Origin: Girardinichthys multiradiatus
Lineage: Eukaryota > Chordata > Actinopteri > Cyprinodontiformes > Goodeidae
DNA length: 64,000 bases
Direction: 5' to 3'
Assembly: GCF_021462225.1 (NCBI RefSeq)
Contig: NC_061797.1
Location: 40,264,147 to 40,328,146, forward strand
Part shown: in pieces, positions 34,859 through 47,331 of the stretch
Numbering within the stretch: position 1 is the stretch's first letter
How the letters are laid out: each line of letters starts with the position of its first letter
Translations under genes and position numbers: made by a program
Notes under the pieces: generated by a model
Told to the model about the DNA's origin: nothing
Database searches by the model: none
Seen by the model: the letters and a program-made list of their open reading frames with translations, nothing else

Positions 34859-36061
34859 GAGTTATATTTTGGTCCGTATTCTCCCAGTATCTCAGTGGCA
34901 TTTTTTTCAAAATGGAGATTCTCCTCAAAAAGCTTTAAATAAGCTTCAACATTTTTTCCTCAGCAGTGAAGTCTTGTGCAATGAGTTTAAATGGAGGTCA
35001 CTGCCAATAAGTGCTTTATTTCACCTGCTAATCCCAGGTCTTTCTAAAGCTCTTTGTGAATGGTGTTTGCATCTGGACAATTATATTTTGCTCCTTTTGT
35101 CAGAAATCTTGTGACGAGCACTTGGTCCTGGCTGGTTTGTTGTGAAATCATGTATTTTCTAATTCCGGCGGTGCTCATTGGAAAATTCAAAGTTCAGAAA
35201 TACATCTTTAACCAATTCTATTAGAATATTTTAGAACAAAAAGTGTAAGATGATGTTGACAGAGCTCTTTGCTGTAGCCTGTCATAACTTGCTTCTGGTT
35301 TGAGACCTTGTTAAATAGAGAAGTTTTATAGCCAACAATTAGGTCCAAACCAATTGATATTAATTTACGCTAACAGGGTGCAGGATTGCTTTCTAAATAC
35401 TGACAGATTTCAACTGGTTCCTTGGCTTTCTGTGCCATTTGGTGTCATCATTTTCTTATATGTTCAATACTTGTTCCTCTGTAATTTTTAATACTTATTA
35501 CATACAGCTTTATTTATACACTCATTTGTTGTGATTTCTTTGTATGTGTTATTTAGGTTCTTACCAGCAAAATATGTAAATTCCATGTCAATTGCCCCAT
35601 TAGACATATGTTGACTGAGATGGGTTAAATACTTTCCTTTTTGCATATTAAAGGAAATTGTCAAGAATGCTGAACAATCCAGTTAAGAAAATATTTTTAA
35701 AGGACATCAAAGGAAACACAGAACTATAATAATAAATCTTTTAAAGGCTGACTGCCTGATGTTCCTGGACAGGTTGACCCGGTTCGCGTGTCTCCCAATC
35801 ACGACACACTGTAGCAGGTGAACTAAAAGAAGACAAGGACACAAGGACAGATGTTTTTCTTTTGTGCTGTTCTCGGGTCGTCACTTCTCCAGCTGGAGAC
35901 CTAGAGCTGTGAGTTCTCATCACAAAGGTTAGGGCTGGGCCAGGAGGCCAGAAACTGCAACAGGAGGCCCACCTGCACACATTCTGTGTATGCCCTCACA
36001 TACACTTCCCTGCAAATGCACATAGTGTCTTGCTTTTCTTACAGGGACCTTGGATTGACTT
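34859..36061. other. Non-coding, nothing recognised
   Basis: AT-rich unique DNA. Short frames only. No repeat ends recognised. Confidence 0.5.
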
Positions 36062-36152
36062 TCATTCATTGCTATAGCCTAACCCTAAGCCTTACCCTAA
36101 ACCTAACCTAAACTCTACCTTAGTCCTAAACCTAACCGTAAACCCACATAAC
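36062..36152. repeat. Degenerate telomere-like CCTAAA/CCCTAA repeat
   Basis: About a dozen variants of CCTAA(C/A)CC, CTAAACCTAACC and CCTAAGCCTTACCC in 75 bp. It is followed by ACCCATTTCCCCTTGTGTGG, which resembles a dispersed fish repeat in which such arrays occur. A true telomere insertion would be more regular. Confidence 0.75.
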
Positions 36153-36280
36153 CCATTTCCCCTTGTGTGGTCTGGCCAAATGTTCCGCACAATGGTGAAT
36201 GTCCACACAGTGTTGGTGTTCCGTTAGGAACTGATCCACACAAGGTTAGACAGACATTCTCACAGACACACATATGCATA

Positions 36281-37252
36281 CAGGGGTTGGACAATGAAAC
36301 TGAAACACCTGTCATTTTAGTGTGGGAGGTTTCATGACTAAATTGGACCAGCCTGGTAGCCAGTCTTCATTGATTGCACATTGCACCAGTAAGAGCAGTG
36401 TGAACAAACCACGGCTGCCCAAATCACGGCAGAATTAAATGTGCACCTCAACTCTCCTGTTTCTACCAGAACTGTCCGTCGGAGCTCCACAGGGTCAATA
36501 TACACGGCCGGGCTGCTATAGCCAAACCTTTGGTCACTCATGCCAATGCCAAACGTCGGTTTCAATGGTGCAAGGAGCGCAAATCTTGGGCTGTGGACAA
36601 TCTGAAACATGTATTGTTCTCTGATGAGTCCACCTTTACTGTTTTCCCCACATCCGGGAGAGTTACAGTGTGGAGAAGCCCCAAAGAATCGTACCACCCT
36701 GACTGTTGCATGCCCAGAGTGAAGCATGGGGGTGGATCAGTGATAGTGTGGGCTGCCATATCATGGCATTCCCGTCGCCCAATACTTGTGCTAGATGGGC
36801 GCGTCACTGCCAAGGACTACCGAACCATTCTTGAGGACCATGTGCATCCAATGGTTCAAACATTGTATCCTGAAGGCGGTGCGTGTATCAGGATGACAAT
36901 GCACCAATACACACAGCAAGACTGGTGAAAGATTGGTTTGATGAACATGAAAGTGAAGTTGAACATCTCCCATGGCCTGCACAGTTACCAGATCTAAATA
37001 TTATTGAGCCACTTTGGGGTGTTTTGGAGGAGCGAGTCAGGAAACGTTTTCCTCCACCAGTAGCACATAGTGACCTGGCCACTATCCTGCAAGAAGAATG
37101 GCTTAAAATCCCTCTGACCACTGTGCAAGACTTGTATATGTCATTCCCAAGACAAATTGACGCTGTATTAGCCGCAAAAGGAGGCCCTACACCATACTAA
37201 TAAATTATTGTGGTCTAAAACCAGGTGTTTCAGTTTCATTGTCCAACCCCTG
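36281..37252 (+). mobile_element. Tc1/mariner transposon with perfect 31-bp inverted repeats (DD36E type)
   Basis: The 31-bp end beginning CAGGGGTTGGACAATGAAAC (36281-36311) is repeated exactly in inverse at 37222-37252, and TA flanks both sides (36279-36280, 37253-37254). This is a complete mobilisable end pair around a 0.97-kb body. The internal gene is sense-oriented, lacks its N-terminal DNA-binding region and has two one-base frameshifts. If an intact relative exists, this copy could in principle be mobilised by it. The perfect termini suggest a fairly young insertion. Confidence 0.95.
36430..37200 (+). pseudogene. Tc1/mariner DD36E transposase, broken
   Basis: It begins with AAQITAELNVHLNSPVSTRTV (end of the DNA-binding region), shifts frame near 36481, then reads IHGRAAIAKPLVTHANAKRR and HVLFSDESTF (first Asp). 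GGGSVIVWAAISW follows. A second one-base shift near 36882 leads to YQDDNAPIHTA (second Asp), then LPWPAQLPDLNIIEPLWGV (Glu), ending KGGPTPY. All three catalytic acids are present. Between the second Asp and the Glu I count 36 residues, not 34 as in classic Tc1. The first helix-turn-helix is missing. The enzyme would cut and paste DNA between TIRs but this gene is dead. Confidence 0.85.
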
Positions 37253-37254
37253 TA

Positions 37255-38769
37255 GCTGATAAGTTGAGTAAGATTTCAGCTGTGCTTGCAGGTCTACAGA
37301 AACTGGTCTGTCTGTACCTGACTGGACTGATTCATGTGAATGCCTTGTGTTATGCAGCAGGTGTGGCTAGCCCAGGTGCACAATGTGCTCCATTAGAAGG
37401 GTTGTGTGTGCAGTGAAGTTGAGGGGTAAATCTGATACAGTAGTATGGGTCTTTACCTGTACTGTCAGTTTTATAGAGTGAGACGTGGAATGTCTTATAC
37501 TTTCATCTGATCTCCAAAAAGTGCAAGACAGCTATGCTTCCCATGCTGTAAATCACAGTGATGACATGACTTCCACACATTTTCCCAAGACACTGTACCG
37601 TCTTGTCCACCTCAACATAACTGCGTCTATGCTTCACCATAGAGTGTACATCACTTACTGAAGCTTCAATCGCTTTTTCCTTTTTTGTTTACACCACATA
37701 CTCAGACTGTGTTCGCTCTCGATAGCTAATGTGTTAAGCTTGTTGTTGCAGAAGTGAAAAATCAGCTCTTTGAAGGCACAGCTAAGTGGCCGATGGCAGC
37801 TGATAGCTGGGGCTTAGAGGATCCTCATTATGTGCTGTAGCTTGCTGATTAAAACATTTGATTCCTTCGAAGCATGTGTGCGACGGTACAGTCAGGGGCC
37901 TGTGTGCGTCCTGTGCTCGTGGCGGCTTACGTGTGCACGTGCATGTGCAAAAGCGCGGGCCTTTGGGCTGCCGCCGTGTGTTATCTCTTCTTTCAACCTT
38001 GTCATACTAATTACAGTCCGTATTTACTTACATTCTCTTTTTGTTTTCTGCCCTCGATAGGCATCTGTAAGCGCCTCTGTCTAGGCTGTTCTCATTAACA
38101 AACCGATGATGTGTGATAGGTCTATCTTGTGGTGATATGGGGGAGCTTTTCCAGAAAAAGAGGTTACGATACAAATGTTGTCAGCTTTTTGCAGCCTCAA
38201 AGTATTGTGCTCTTGTTATCAGGGATGCTGTGATTGCATTCTGTCATTCAGTCATAGTGGAGAAATGCTGTAAAATCCAAATAGAAAATGGTTCTGATAG
38301 CTTTAATCAGACCTTTGTTGATATTGTCTTGTTATTGTATCAAGAGATTTTAAAGTCATGTTAGGGATGTCGGGTGATTGAAAAAGAAGAAACCTCAGCC
38401 AAAATTACACTGAAAGTTGCATATTTTAGATATTTCCCTGCTGTATGTGAACAGATTAACATTGATGGCTGATTAACAATCTTCCTATGAAGTTGAGTGC
38501 AACAGGGAAAGCATCCGGACAATATGAAAGTGTGTCCAGAGGAATGGGATTAAAAAAGAGGGAGTAAACATTTATCAAAGGTCTCTTTTGTTTAATCTTA
38601 TATGGCCACAACTGATAAACGAGCTGCTGGCCGAATGCTGTTTCTGCATTTTTCAGACTGGGTTTAAGTAAGCCACATCACGCAAATTGGAGGTGCTATA
38701 GTATCCTTAAAGCAGAACTAAGTCCAGAGTAAAATAAATCTCAAATTCATTTAGTTTCTTTTTTTGGTC
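37255..38769. other. Non-coding, nothing recognised
   Basis: Unique DNA with overlapping short frames at 37830-38098 in two phases. No supported gene. Confidence 0.48.
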
Positions 38770-39640
38770 CGTTTTTCACATTTCGTCATGTTACAACCGC
38801 AAACCTCAATGTATTTTGTTGGGATTTTCTTGGATAGACCAAGACAAAGTGAGAAGTCTTTACAAATTATGCTTTAAATAGGGTGGCATACATTTTTATC
38901 AAACCTGCTGGTTTGATACTTTGTAGAACCACTTTTTGCTGCAATTATAGGTGGAGGTCTTGGGAAATGTGTCCCTACCAGTTTTGCACATTGCATGTTG
39001 AGGGTTGTTGTCCTGCTGGGGGCGTATCTCTGCCCTGTGTCTCAAATCTTTTTCTGGGTTTCCTGCAGTATTGTACTGTATTCAGCCCCATCTATTTCAC
39101 AATCATCTCTGAACAGCTTATCTGTCACTGCTGAAGAAAACCATCGCCACAGCATGATACTGCCATCTCCTTGTCCCATGTAGTTTTTTGCATGTATGCC
39201 AAACAGTTTATTTTTGGTCTCATCTCACGAAAGCACCTTCTTCATTATGTTTGCTGTGACCCCTACATGGCTTTTGGTAAACTCCAAAATTGACTTCATA
39301 TGACTTTCATTCAACATTTGCTTTCTTCTTGCCAATCTCCCATTAAAAGATTTTTGGAGTACATGATTAACAGTCGTCTAATAAACAGATTTCCCACCTG
39401 AGCTGTGAATTCCTGCTCAAATGTTTAATAATTAGGAGACTTATTTTTATTTAGGGGTATCAGTAAGGATTACTGACTACATATGCATGCCACACATTTC
39501 AGATTTTTACTTGTCTAAAAATTTGAAAATCTGCCACTTCACAATGATGCACTACTTTGCATTGGTCAGTCACATAAAATCCCAATAAAACACTTAAAAT
39601 GTGAAATCGTTCATTGGTTATGAATATGCTTGCAAGGCAT
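38770..39640 (-). mobile_element. Tc1-like transposon with internal deletion, minus strand
   Basis: The plus strand is antisense to the same Tc1 family as 14652-15665. Left inner terminus: TTTTTCACATTTCGTCATGT and ACCGCAAACCTCAATGTATT. Right: CACATAAAATCCCAATAAAA and TATGAATATGCTTGCAAGGC (to about 39637). TTTGTAGAACCACTTTTTGC and CCGCCACAG-like text (CATCGCCACAGCATGATACT at 39143) mark the gene. After CCACCTGAGCTGTGAATTCC (39399) the gene start is deleted. Many stops occur. Confidence 0.75.
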
Positions 39641-42600
39641 GCTAAAAGCAGTTACAGTGGTTATGTTACTGGTCACGTCAGTGGTGGCTTACCTCAAATG
39701 TTGTCTATTAACCTGGCTCTTTTATTCAGCTGATATGCTTAAAGAATAGTCGCCGAAATCATTATTCAAGTCTGTATCTGGTATGTAGACTCTCATAATG
39801 GGTTTTGTAAATAGTTAAACTAGACAGGAAGCTGTGTGAGTACACATGCTGGGATAAGCAGGGTGGTAGTTGGGTGGTAGGGCTGTTTTTGGTGGGGTGA
39901 ATGGTTTTACGAGAGTGTGAGTGACTGATTCCCAGACACAGTGCGCCGTGCATCCTGAATGGTTAAATGGCATTTATTCAGCCGGTTAGTCTGGGAAAAC
40001 ATATGGTGCCATTTGGAGGCCCAGACTGGTGCACGCTGTTCTCCTGTAATTAGACTGGCCCAGAAGAGCAGCTACATAACTGCTTCATGATAAGCAGCCT
40101 ACTGTAGCCTACCGGGCTGCTGCCACCCAGTCCTGGCTGCGGCACAGCACCAGCACACCACATTACACATCCTGTTAACACACTGTTAGACACCAGTGAA
40201 CAGCAGTGACACCGCAGCCTTGGCAGCTGTACCTTTGTGCTGAGAGGGCCAGATTTACTGTACATATGTGATGGGACAAACCAAAAATGTGCATCGTACC
40301 TTTCATTTATTTGTTCTAGTTATAGTGATGGAGGAAACTATGAGTGAAGATAGTGACTGAGGTTACTGTACATGTTCTGGATGGCATGAGGAATTGAACT
40401 ACATTCGATTTACCTGTGCATTAAAAAAATATATTTTATACATTTTATTTGGAATACTTATTTTTCTATAATATTTTCCGTATGGAGCTAATGGTTATAG
40501 GTCAATGGTCAGCAATGTTTCTAAACTCTGTTTACATTGCGTATTTGAGCCTTACCCAACCACACTCTTCTGATTCTTGTTAATGTGGAGTCTGCATGTT
40601 CTAACCAATACTGGATGTCCGCATGAACATTTTGTCAAATATCATCAGTTTTAGTTTCATAACTTCAAGGAATTTTTCAGGAAATTCACCTGTAATTCTA
40701 CCTTTGTCAGCAGCACATCGCTCTCTTCTTTTTCCTTTTCATGCTTCATTGTGTTTGCTCTCTTCTTCTCCCCACCTTTCCTTCACCAGGATCAGGGAAG
40801 CAGATTGTGGGTCGAAGGCGTAGGTTTTTTGGCAAAGCCACTGGGGTGTCAGCTGGGCTGTTGTCCCATCAGGGATAGGGGTGGGTGGGTGGGGGATCTG
40901 GACAGCCTGGCAGCCCTGCGGGAAGGCCCTGTTAAAGATACACTGCTGGGAATCGGACTGAGATTTGCCCAAACTATGAACATGTGCACAAACACACACA
41001 CTCTTTGAGAAGTGTTAAAGAGAGCGGAGGGGGGTGTCCAACTGTGGGATGAAGATGTTTCCTCCCTCATTTATAAAATCTGACACCAGCGATCTGCCCT
41101 CTCCTCCTGTCTAATTAACATCCCTTCACAAAGACACACGTACACATGGTGGTCCTCTAAGCTGCAGTTCTTCTCAAGACCAATAGATGCTTCCTCAGAA
41201 AACTGAGCATCACTGTCAACATACAGCTATCAATTCTAACTGTTTGACCTCTGCTTGTATTTTAATTTAAGAAAAGTCGGCATCAAATACAAAGATTTAA
41301 TTGCTTTTATTTAGGGCAGTTTACCAACCAGTCCATAGTTTGTTAACTATAGTTTTAAAACAGGAATATCTTTGTAAGTATGATGGGTGTGGCCTTTGTG
41401 TTTTCACAGCTTGAATGTCCATGTTGTTTTGACTGTAATTACTTCCCATCAGCTGGATTTGTCTTTAGTGTAAGTATGAGGTAAACAGTACCTATCTATC
41501 AGCCAGTCTAAAGCAACAGTAGGAAAAGATTTTTAAGCCGTTTTGAAACTATCACTTAAAAGTCTTAGTATACCTTGATATAGATGCCTAATGCAACAAG
41601 CAATAAGCCCACATCTAAAAAGATGTCCCACAAGAGGAACTTCATGGATAAAGCCAGCATAGTTATGACTTCCTTTTCACCAGGAGCCACAATAGTATGT
41701 GCAGCTAACAACCCCCAACATACACAAACTGCAACTCCATACTGTTTGTGGCCAGAAGGTGCTGTCTGTATGCCATGCTGCTCTCTTGTTGTCTGTTAAG
41801 CAAGTACAGCATGCAGGAGCACCACCGAATTTGCATTCACAACCATGTATATTTTAGTAACATTAAAACACGCATCACGGGCAGTGAATTATGCATGGGG
41901 CTCGGTACATTCAAGGTGCTTGTTTAATGCTCATGTGAAGGGAAATTGAACTGTGTTTTCTTCTGTTCATGACACTCGAGGCCCAGGGCCCCTTAAAAGT
42001 ACACAGAGCAAGCAGCCTGTAAATGGACCGCTGGTGTTACCCTCTTCCAGACGTCTGACAGATTCTGACGGCTCCGTAATAAGATTCCCGCCTCTCCAAA
42101 GGGACCGACTGAGGTGTTGCTGTAGTATCCGTAAAGACCCCTCTGTCTTTTTCTATGCAAACGCTCGCTTGTGTTTGTTAAATGTGGTGCTGTGGCAAAG
42201 ACGAGTGGTTGAATAATTCACAACATGCATGTCTCACAGAATGATGCAAACCTGTGCATGGATTGTCAGTGGGAGGACTAGAGCGTTGCGGTAAACACCA
42301 CCTAAAAGGCTCTTATGCATTATAGACAAGCCTTTTCAAAACTGTTTTCTCATATGCAAATTGAACACGCTCAAATGCAAAGGTTTAATACGAATCCCCT
42401 GGATTCACTGCAAATCCAAATAAGGCATTGGTCGAAGTCCACAAAAGGCACAGTAACTGACACAGTTCTGCTTATATCAGTGTTTACTTACCAGCAGTCG
42501 GAGCTGTGGGTTTCCCATTGCACCACAGCTGTTCTTATAAGCCTTTTCTACCCTGTGAAAATAGACTGCAGAGAATGAGCATCATTAGATGTGTCATTTA

Positions 42601-42939
42601 AGACACCTATACTGTCCCGCTGCTTTATATTTATCCTCTTCCAACTGTAACAGGCCCTCAGGTCAACACATTGTGTCCCTGGCTGTCAGCTCTGCAGAGG
42701 ACCAGACATATGTGGTGGAAAGAGCCAATATGAAGCCACCTGCTTGTCACCCTGCCCTGTTCTTTTTACCGCTTTCCTCTGAGCTCTTCTCCTCCCTTTT
42801 ACTCAACTCACCTTGACCAACTTGATGCTTGTATTTCCTTCATGACATAGAGGTCAATATATCTGTTGTAGCCTGATGTTTGACCAGTGAAGCAGCTATT
42901 TATAGAGTTTGTTTTTGCCAACTATTTTGTGGCAAATGA
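39641..42939. other. Non-coding, nothing recognised
   Basis: Long unique stretch with mixed composition. Frames at 40739-41070 overlap on both strands. A 40790-40935 segment after CCTTCACCAG could be mistaken for an exon but has no donor in a sensible phase that I can defend. Confidence 0.42.
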
Positions 42940-43085
42940 AGATAAGCCGAGCCTATAATAAACAATCTCGTAAACAGCTCAGCCCCAAAGGCCTAAGGGG
43001 CCTGTAAGACCTTTATAACACATTTATTACCCCTTTAATAGTCTGGGAGCTCTGAGTCATAAAATAAGCCATCACTAATTTAATT
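42940..43085. promoter_or_regulatory. Candidate conserved non-coding element
   Basis: Compact, repeat-free sequence with AACAATCTCG (SOX-like AACAAT), CCCCAAAGGCCTAAGGGGCC and TTTATTACCCCTTTAATAG. The CCTAAGGGGCC segment is partly self-complementary with CCCCAAAGG. Texture only, with no direct evidence of function. Confidence 0.17.
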
Positions 43086-45926
43086 TCCTGACATATATTG
43101 AGTTTATGTTTTCTTTAGGTCTTGGTCATTTTGCCAACCTGATTGATTTTATACCTACCTACGGCCTTCCTTAACACATTGTGACACCAAAGACAGCTAC
43201 AGTATTTTAAACATGTGACTCAATTATATCACCACTTAGTATTCTGAGTCTGGGAGGAAAAGAAGAGAATCTATTACTTTGTTACCCAAAAGCACACATC
43301 CACTGAGAACAGACAAAAGGGCCAACGTGGGGAATACAGATATTTGATGTTGAATCTACTCCCCATTTACAGTAGGATGCCTGAATAAATGTGTTCAGAA
43401 GCTGGAAAGTGCATTATGACCCATAACCCCAAGGTATTTGAAATGGAACAGCAGGACTTACTTTGAAAAAGAATGGGAGATGTGCTCTGGGCTCGCTGTT
43501 TATACCTTGATGTGATTTGGACTGAAATATCTAAAAAAAGGGGGCTGTTTTTCTGTTCTTTCCATTTTGTGGCTGAAAATTGCAGGGTTTAAAAGGGAGG
43601 AAGGTGGTTGTGTAGATAAACTGCTCTGCTGGCAGCAGTTAGAAAAAAAGAAACCCTGTTTTTGTTTTACTATTTTAAATCAAATAGAAAAACAGTCAGT
43701 TAGCAGAACTGTTTGAAAAAATCTTACAAAAGTCACTGTAACCCACACTGTGGCATTACAGTATTCAAAGAATCTAATATATCAGGGTTTTTAGCCCAAA
43801 TTCTTCTAATAGAATTGGCCTCTGTGTTACAGTTATCCATTGTAGTTCATTATTGGTTTCTGTGCTTCTCTCTCCAAATACTCTCTTCAGCTTTTTCTCA
43901 AATTTCCTTTTGTCAGAAAAGTAGCAAAGTATCAATCTTTCATGCTTTGGAAAAATCTGGTGAGTGCTATTTGCCTGGGCTTCCTGCTCAACAGAAACTG
44001 TAAAGTTTGAGTGGGGAGAGAGAAACACAAAATTGCAGAGTAAATCAATACTGGGCCTGTAATGTGTGTGTGTGTGCGTGTGTGAGGGGGTGATCCTTTT
44101 TTCAAAGGGCAGTTGATTTTGTACACCTTATGTTTTTGATCTTTTACTGTACTCATTCCATTTCAGACACAGTTGTTATCATAGTTGCTCTTGTTTGTAT
44201 GTTATTTTAGCTTCTTTTCCAAGTAGCTATTTTGCAATTTGGACAAAAATACAATTGGAGGTACATCTGTTTCCAATAGTCCTAACGTCAGACAGATGGG
44301 GTTGTCTATGGAAGCCATACCAAGATCCTGGCAGGTCAGAGGATTCAGTAATGAACACAGCAAATATGCGTCCAGACTGATTTCATCTTAACAAGGTCCG
44401 CATGAGCTAAAATGTCTAAAAAATATTTTATGTAAAGTTATAGTTGAGCTAAGCAGTTGCACTTAAATCTTGGCAATGCTTTTGAAAGATATTGGATGTA
44501 TGTTTATAGATGTTTGCCTAAGTGGTGCAAGACTTTAGAGACTGGTTTTACTGACAAAACACAATCTGGACATGAATAAGAGAAAATGATGCGCAGAGAT
44601 TTTAGGTTCAATATTCATTCATGTTTGGCACCAGAGTTCTTTTAAAAAAATCTAAGCTAAATTACTTATTTTCCATTTTTCATCTGTTTTGTTTTTAGAC
44701 TAAATACACTAGCGTGACGGCACGTGTCATCAACATGAGGGGCCCCAGTCCTAATTGAGCCTCTAACCACCAAACCGGTTCAGTATTTTGCGGAGCATGC
44801 CATTTTCATTCTGGTTGAGCTTCGCTGGGTTGCTGGAGAACGCTACACCGTTTTGCAGAAACTACTGCACCTTTTTGAGGAGTCATGGGATTTGTCACAT
44901 GCCTTCACTTTCAAACTCTTCAAATTAGACTTCAAACTAAAGGCCTTATGCTTGTCTAATTATAAATGTCAAAGGAAATCTTCATACTTACCACTTATAC
45001 ATAGCATATGCGTGTAGATAGTTTGGCCACAGCCCTGGATGCTGTAATAGAATAGTTTGCCATTTTGTTTTGTGCGGCTACCATCCTGCTGACCTACAGT
45101 AAACAGATAAGTAACAGATTGCACCACTCTCTGCTGTCCTGATGTCTGAATCCTGTCTTGGTTGACAGTAGTTAATCAGATCAGGTTTTCTGAGGACAGA
45201 GCTTGGTTCTGATTATGATCAATGAACCCATGTTTAGCTGCATGGACTGAAACACAAGCAGCTGCCAACATTTTAATTCTCACTAGCACACAGACACCAA
45301 CATATCTAACAGAATTCTTTAACCTAGATACAAGCCCGGGGGCTCTGACCAAAACACTGCTAGTATAGGAAAATTGAGTTGCTTTGAAGTTTTGTTTTTT
45401 TGATAACTACTTGGTATGCTTCCTGGAGGATAACCTGTGTGTTTCGCTTCCCAGTCCTTAATCCCTTTGATTAGGTGCCAGGGCAAGATAGCTTGGCACT
45501 CAATAGGCCTCTTTACCTTCCTAATATCTTCACTGTCCGGGGCTTGAAAGTACCGGTGCTCTGAAATCTTACTATGAGATTATTTTCTTCCTTTTTAGTC
45601 CAAAGACTCCGCTGATAGTTGCTATCAAAGTTTGGGTCCATAAACATCTTCCTGTTACTTTGCAGTCTCTTGTCCTGTTTCAGGTCAAGATGACCTCTTT
45701 TTTTCTTGCTGTGTTTATGCATTATGATTCATATCAGCAAGAGTGTTCATGCTACTGGATTGTGCTTCCTTCTCAATCTTCCCTCCTTTAATTCTTTGGA
45801 GCTGACAGCAAGGCCAGTGATTAGCAATGCTCAGAGGACTAGCTTAGTAGTTGCTCAAGTTATTACGTATATGCTAGTGGGCTTCCAGGTCCTAAGTTCA
45901 AGGCTGTAGAATTAACAGGGTTCTTA
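43086..45926. other. Non-coding, nothing recognised
   Basis: Unique DNA with a short (TG)n at 44061-44083. Frames at 43713-44156 lie on both strands. No feature can be supported. Confidence 0.45.
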
Positions 45927-46026
45927 CAGTGCATTGCAAAAGTATTCACACCTCTTGACATTTGTCTTATTATTGTGGTGTTAAAACCACAAACCTCAAT
46001 GTATTGTATTGGCATTTTAAAATCCA

Positions 46027-46199
46027 GTCAGTCATTTTCTACTGCTTATTCCATAATGGGTCGCAGAGTGTCCGGTGAGACCCACGCATGCACAGGGAGA
46101 ACATGCAAACTCCATGCAGAAAGACCCCACGCCGTGAATTGAACCCAGGACCTTCTTGCTGCAAGGCAACAGTGCTATCAACTGCGCCACCTTGCAGCC
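46027..46199 (-). mobile_element. SINE copy, internally deleted, perfect 14-bp duplication
   Basis: A minus-strand member of the same SINE family. CATTTTAAAATCCA at 46013-46026 is repeated exactly at 46200-46213. The head (CCACCTTGCAGCC in complement) and B box region (GAATTGAACCC, one change from consensus) are kept. The central body is lost between GGGTCGCAG and GTGTCCGGTGAG. The 3' tail GTCAGTCATTTTCTACTGC is intact. Confidence 0.92.
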
Positions 46200-46282
46200 C
46201 ATTTTAAAATCCATTCCATCCAATTGCATTCAAAAGCCGTCTAACTGTTAAATAGTGTCTACCTGTGTGTAATTTAATCACA

Positions 46283-46744
46283 GCATTGAGGAAGCTTAGG
46301 ACCTTTGGTATTTGCAGCAAGACGCTGCATATTTTCTACAAGTCTGTTGTGGAGAGTTTGATCTCATCTGCCATCATCTGTTGGGGTTGCAGGATCAGAG
46401 CCAGGGACTGAAGAAGCTCAACGAGCTACTAAAGAAAGCTGGCTCTGTTCTGGGGACTCCTCTGGAACCTATGGAGATAATTGTGCAAAAAAGGATTCTT
46501 CATAAAATGAAGAACATTATGGAGAACCCTGAGCATCCTCTCCATGGGACTGTCCTAGAACAACAGTGTCTTCAGTCAGAGGCTTCATCAGATCTGCTGT
46601 AAGACAGAACGCTACAGGAGATCCTTCCTGCCCACAGCCATCAGCATCTACAACAGCTCTTTGAAGAAACCTGCATAATATGATCTATAGCAAGATTTCA
46701 TTTCCCTTTGGGATTAATAAAATATTTTTGAATTGAATTGAACT
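46283..46744 (+). mobile_element. Rex1-like LINE 3' fragment nested in Tc1
   Basis: The plus strand reads LRKLRTFGICSKTLHIFYKS, then INRLNK-like LKKLNELLKKAGSVLG, KMKNIMENPEHPLHG, and RQNATGDPSCPQPSAST in a shifted frame, the C-terminal tail of a jockey/CR1-group LINE protein resembling fish Rex1. The end is AATAAAATATTTTTGAATTG plus (AATTG)n-like repeats. It is 5'-truncated, as most LINE copies are. The 96-codon frame at 46312-46602 is therefore not a host gene. Confidence 0.72.
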
Positions 46745-47331
46745 GAATAAATCCAGCTTCTGCTAACCTCAGAGTTTGTTAGTGAACATTAGTGATCAAA
46801 CAGCATCATGAAGACATGGCCTACATGTAATTGCTATGTGTGGTGGAAAAATAACTCCCGAAAAACATCTTCCTCACCGTTAAACATAGGGGTAGCAGAA
46901 TCATACTATGAGGATGCTGTCAGTAGGATGGCTTTGGTCAGTGAGTTCTTTTGACCTGACTTTTATGGCACACATGAAAAAAAGTGTGCACACCACCTGT
47001 TTAGATGAAAGTATATACTTGTGTCAGAATGGCCCAGTCAAAGTCTAAACTGAAATCCAACTGAAAATCTGTGACAATACTTAAAAATTACTGTCCATAG
47101 GCAATTGTTTTCCTATTTCAAGGAATTTCAAGGAATGCAAATGTATGCCACTTTTTTCAGATTTGTATTTGTAAAAACACTTTGAAAAACTATATATCAC
47201 TTTCCTCTCACTTCCCAATTATGTGCTACTTTGTGTTGCGCTAATACAAATGTTCATATACATTCAAGTTTGTGGTCATGTGACAACAGATGATAAAGTT
47301 TAAGGTGTATGAATACTTTTGCAAGGCACTG

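Larger units (their letters stand above)
45927..47331 (+). mobile_element. Tc1-like transposon with both ends, holding a SINE and a LINE
   Basis: The left end CAGTGCATTGCAAAAGTATT (45927, after TA) and the right end AATACTTTTGCAAGGCACTG (47312-47331) are inverted copies of each other with few mismatches. The interior is sense-oriented: AACCTCAATGTATTGTATTG, CACCTGTGTGTAATTTAATC-like text, then CAGAGTTTGTTAGTGAACAT and CAGCATCATGAAGACATGGC near the gene start. Most of the transposase is deleted, and 46027-46213 (SINE plus duplication) and 46283-46744 (LINE) are later insertions. No long transposase frame survives. Confidence 0.85.

Noticed and set aside
36530..37200. Domesticated transposase gene
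   Set aside because: Two frameshifts, a missing N-terminus and perfect terminal repeats all point to an ordinary dead transposon copy.
40790..40935. Possible exon after TTCACCAG
   Set aside because: No donor that fits an open frame and the translation looks random.
46312..46602. Host gene encoding a 96-residue protein
   Set aside because: The protein is the tail of a Rex1-like LINE with an AATTG-type 3' end.
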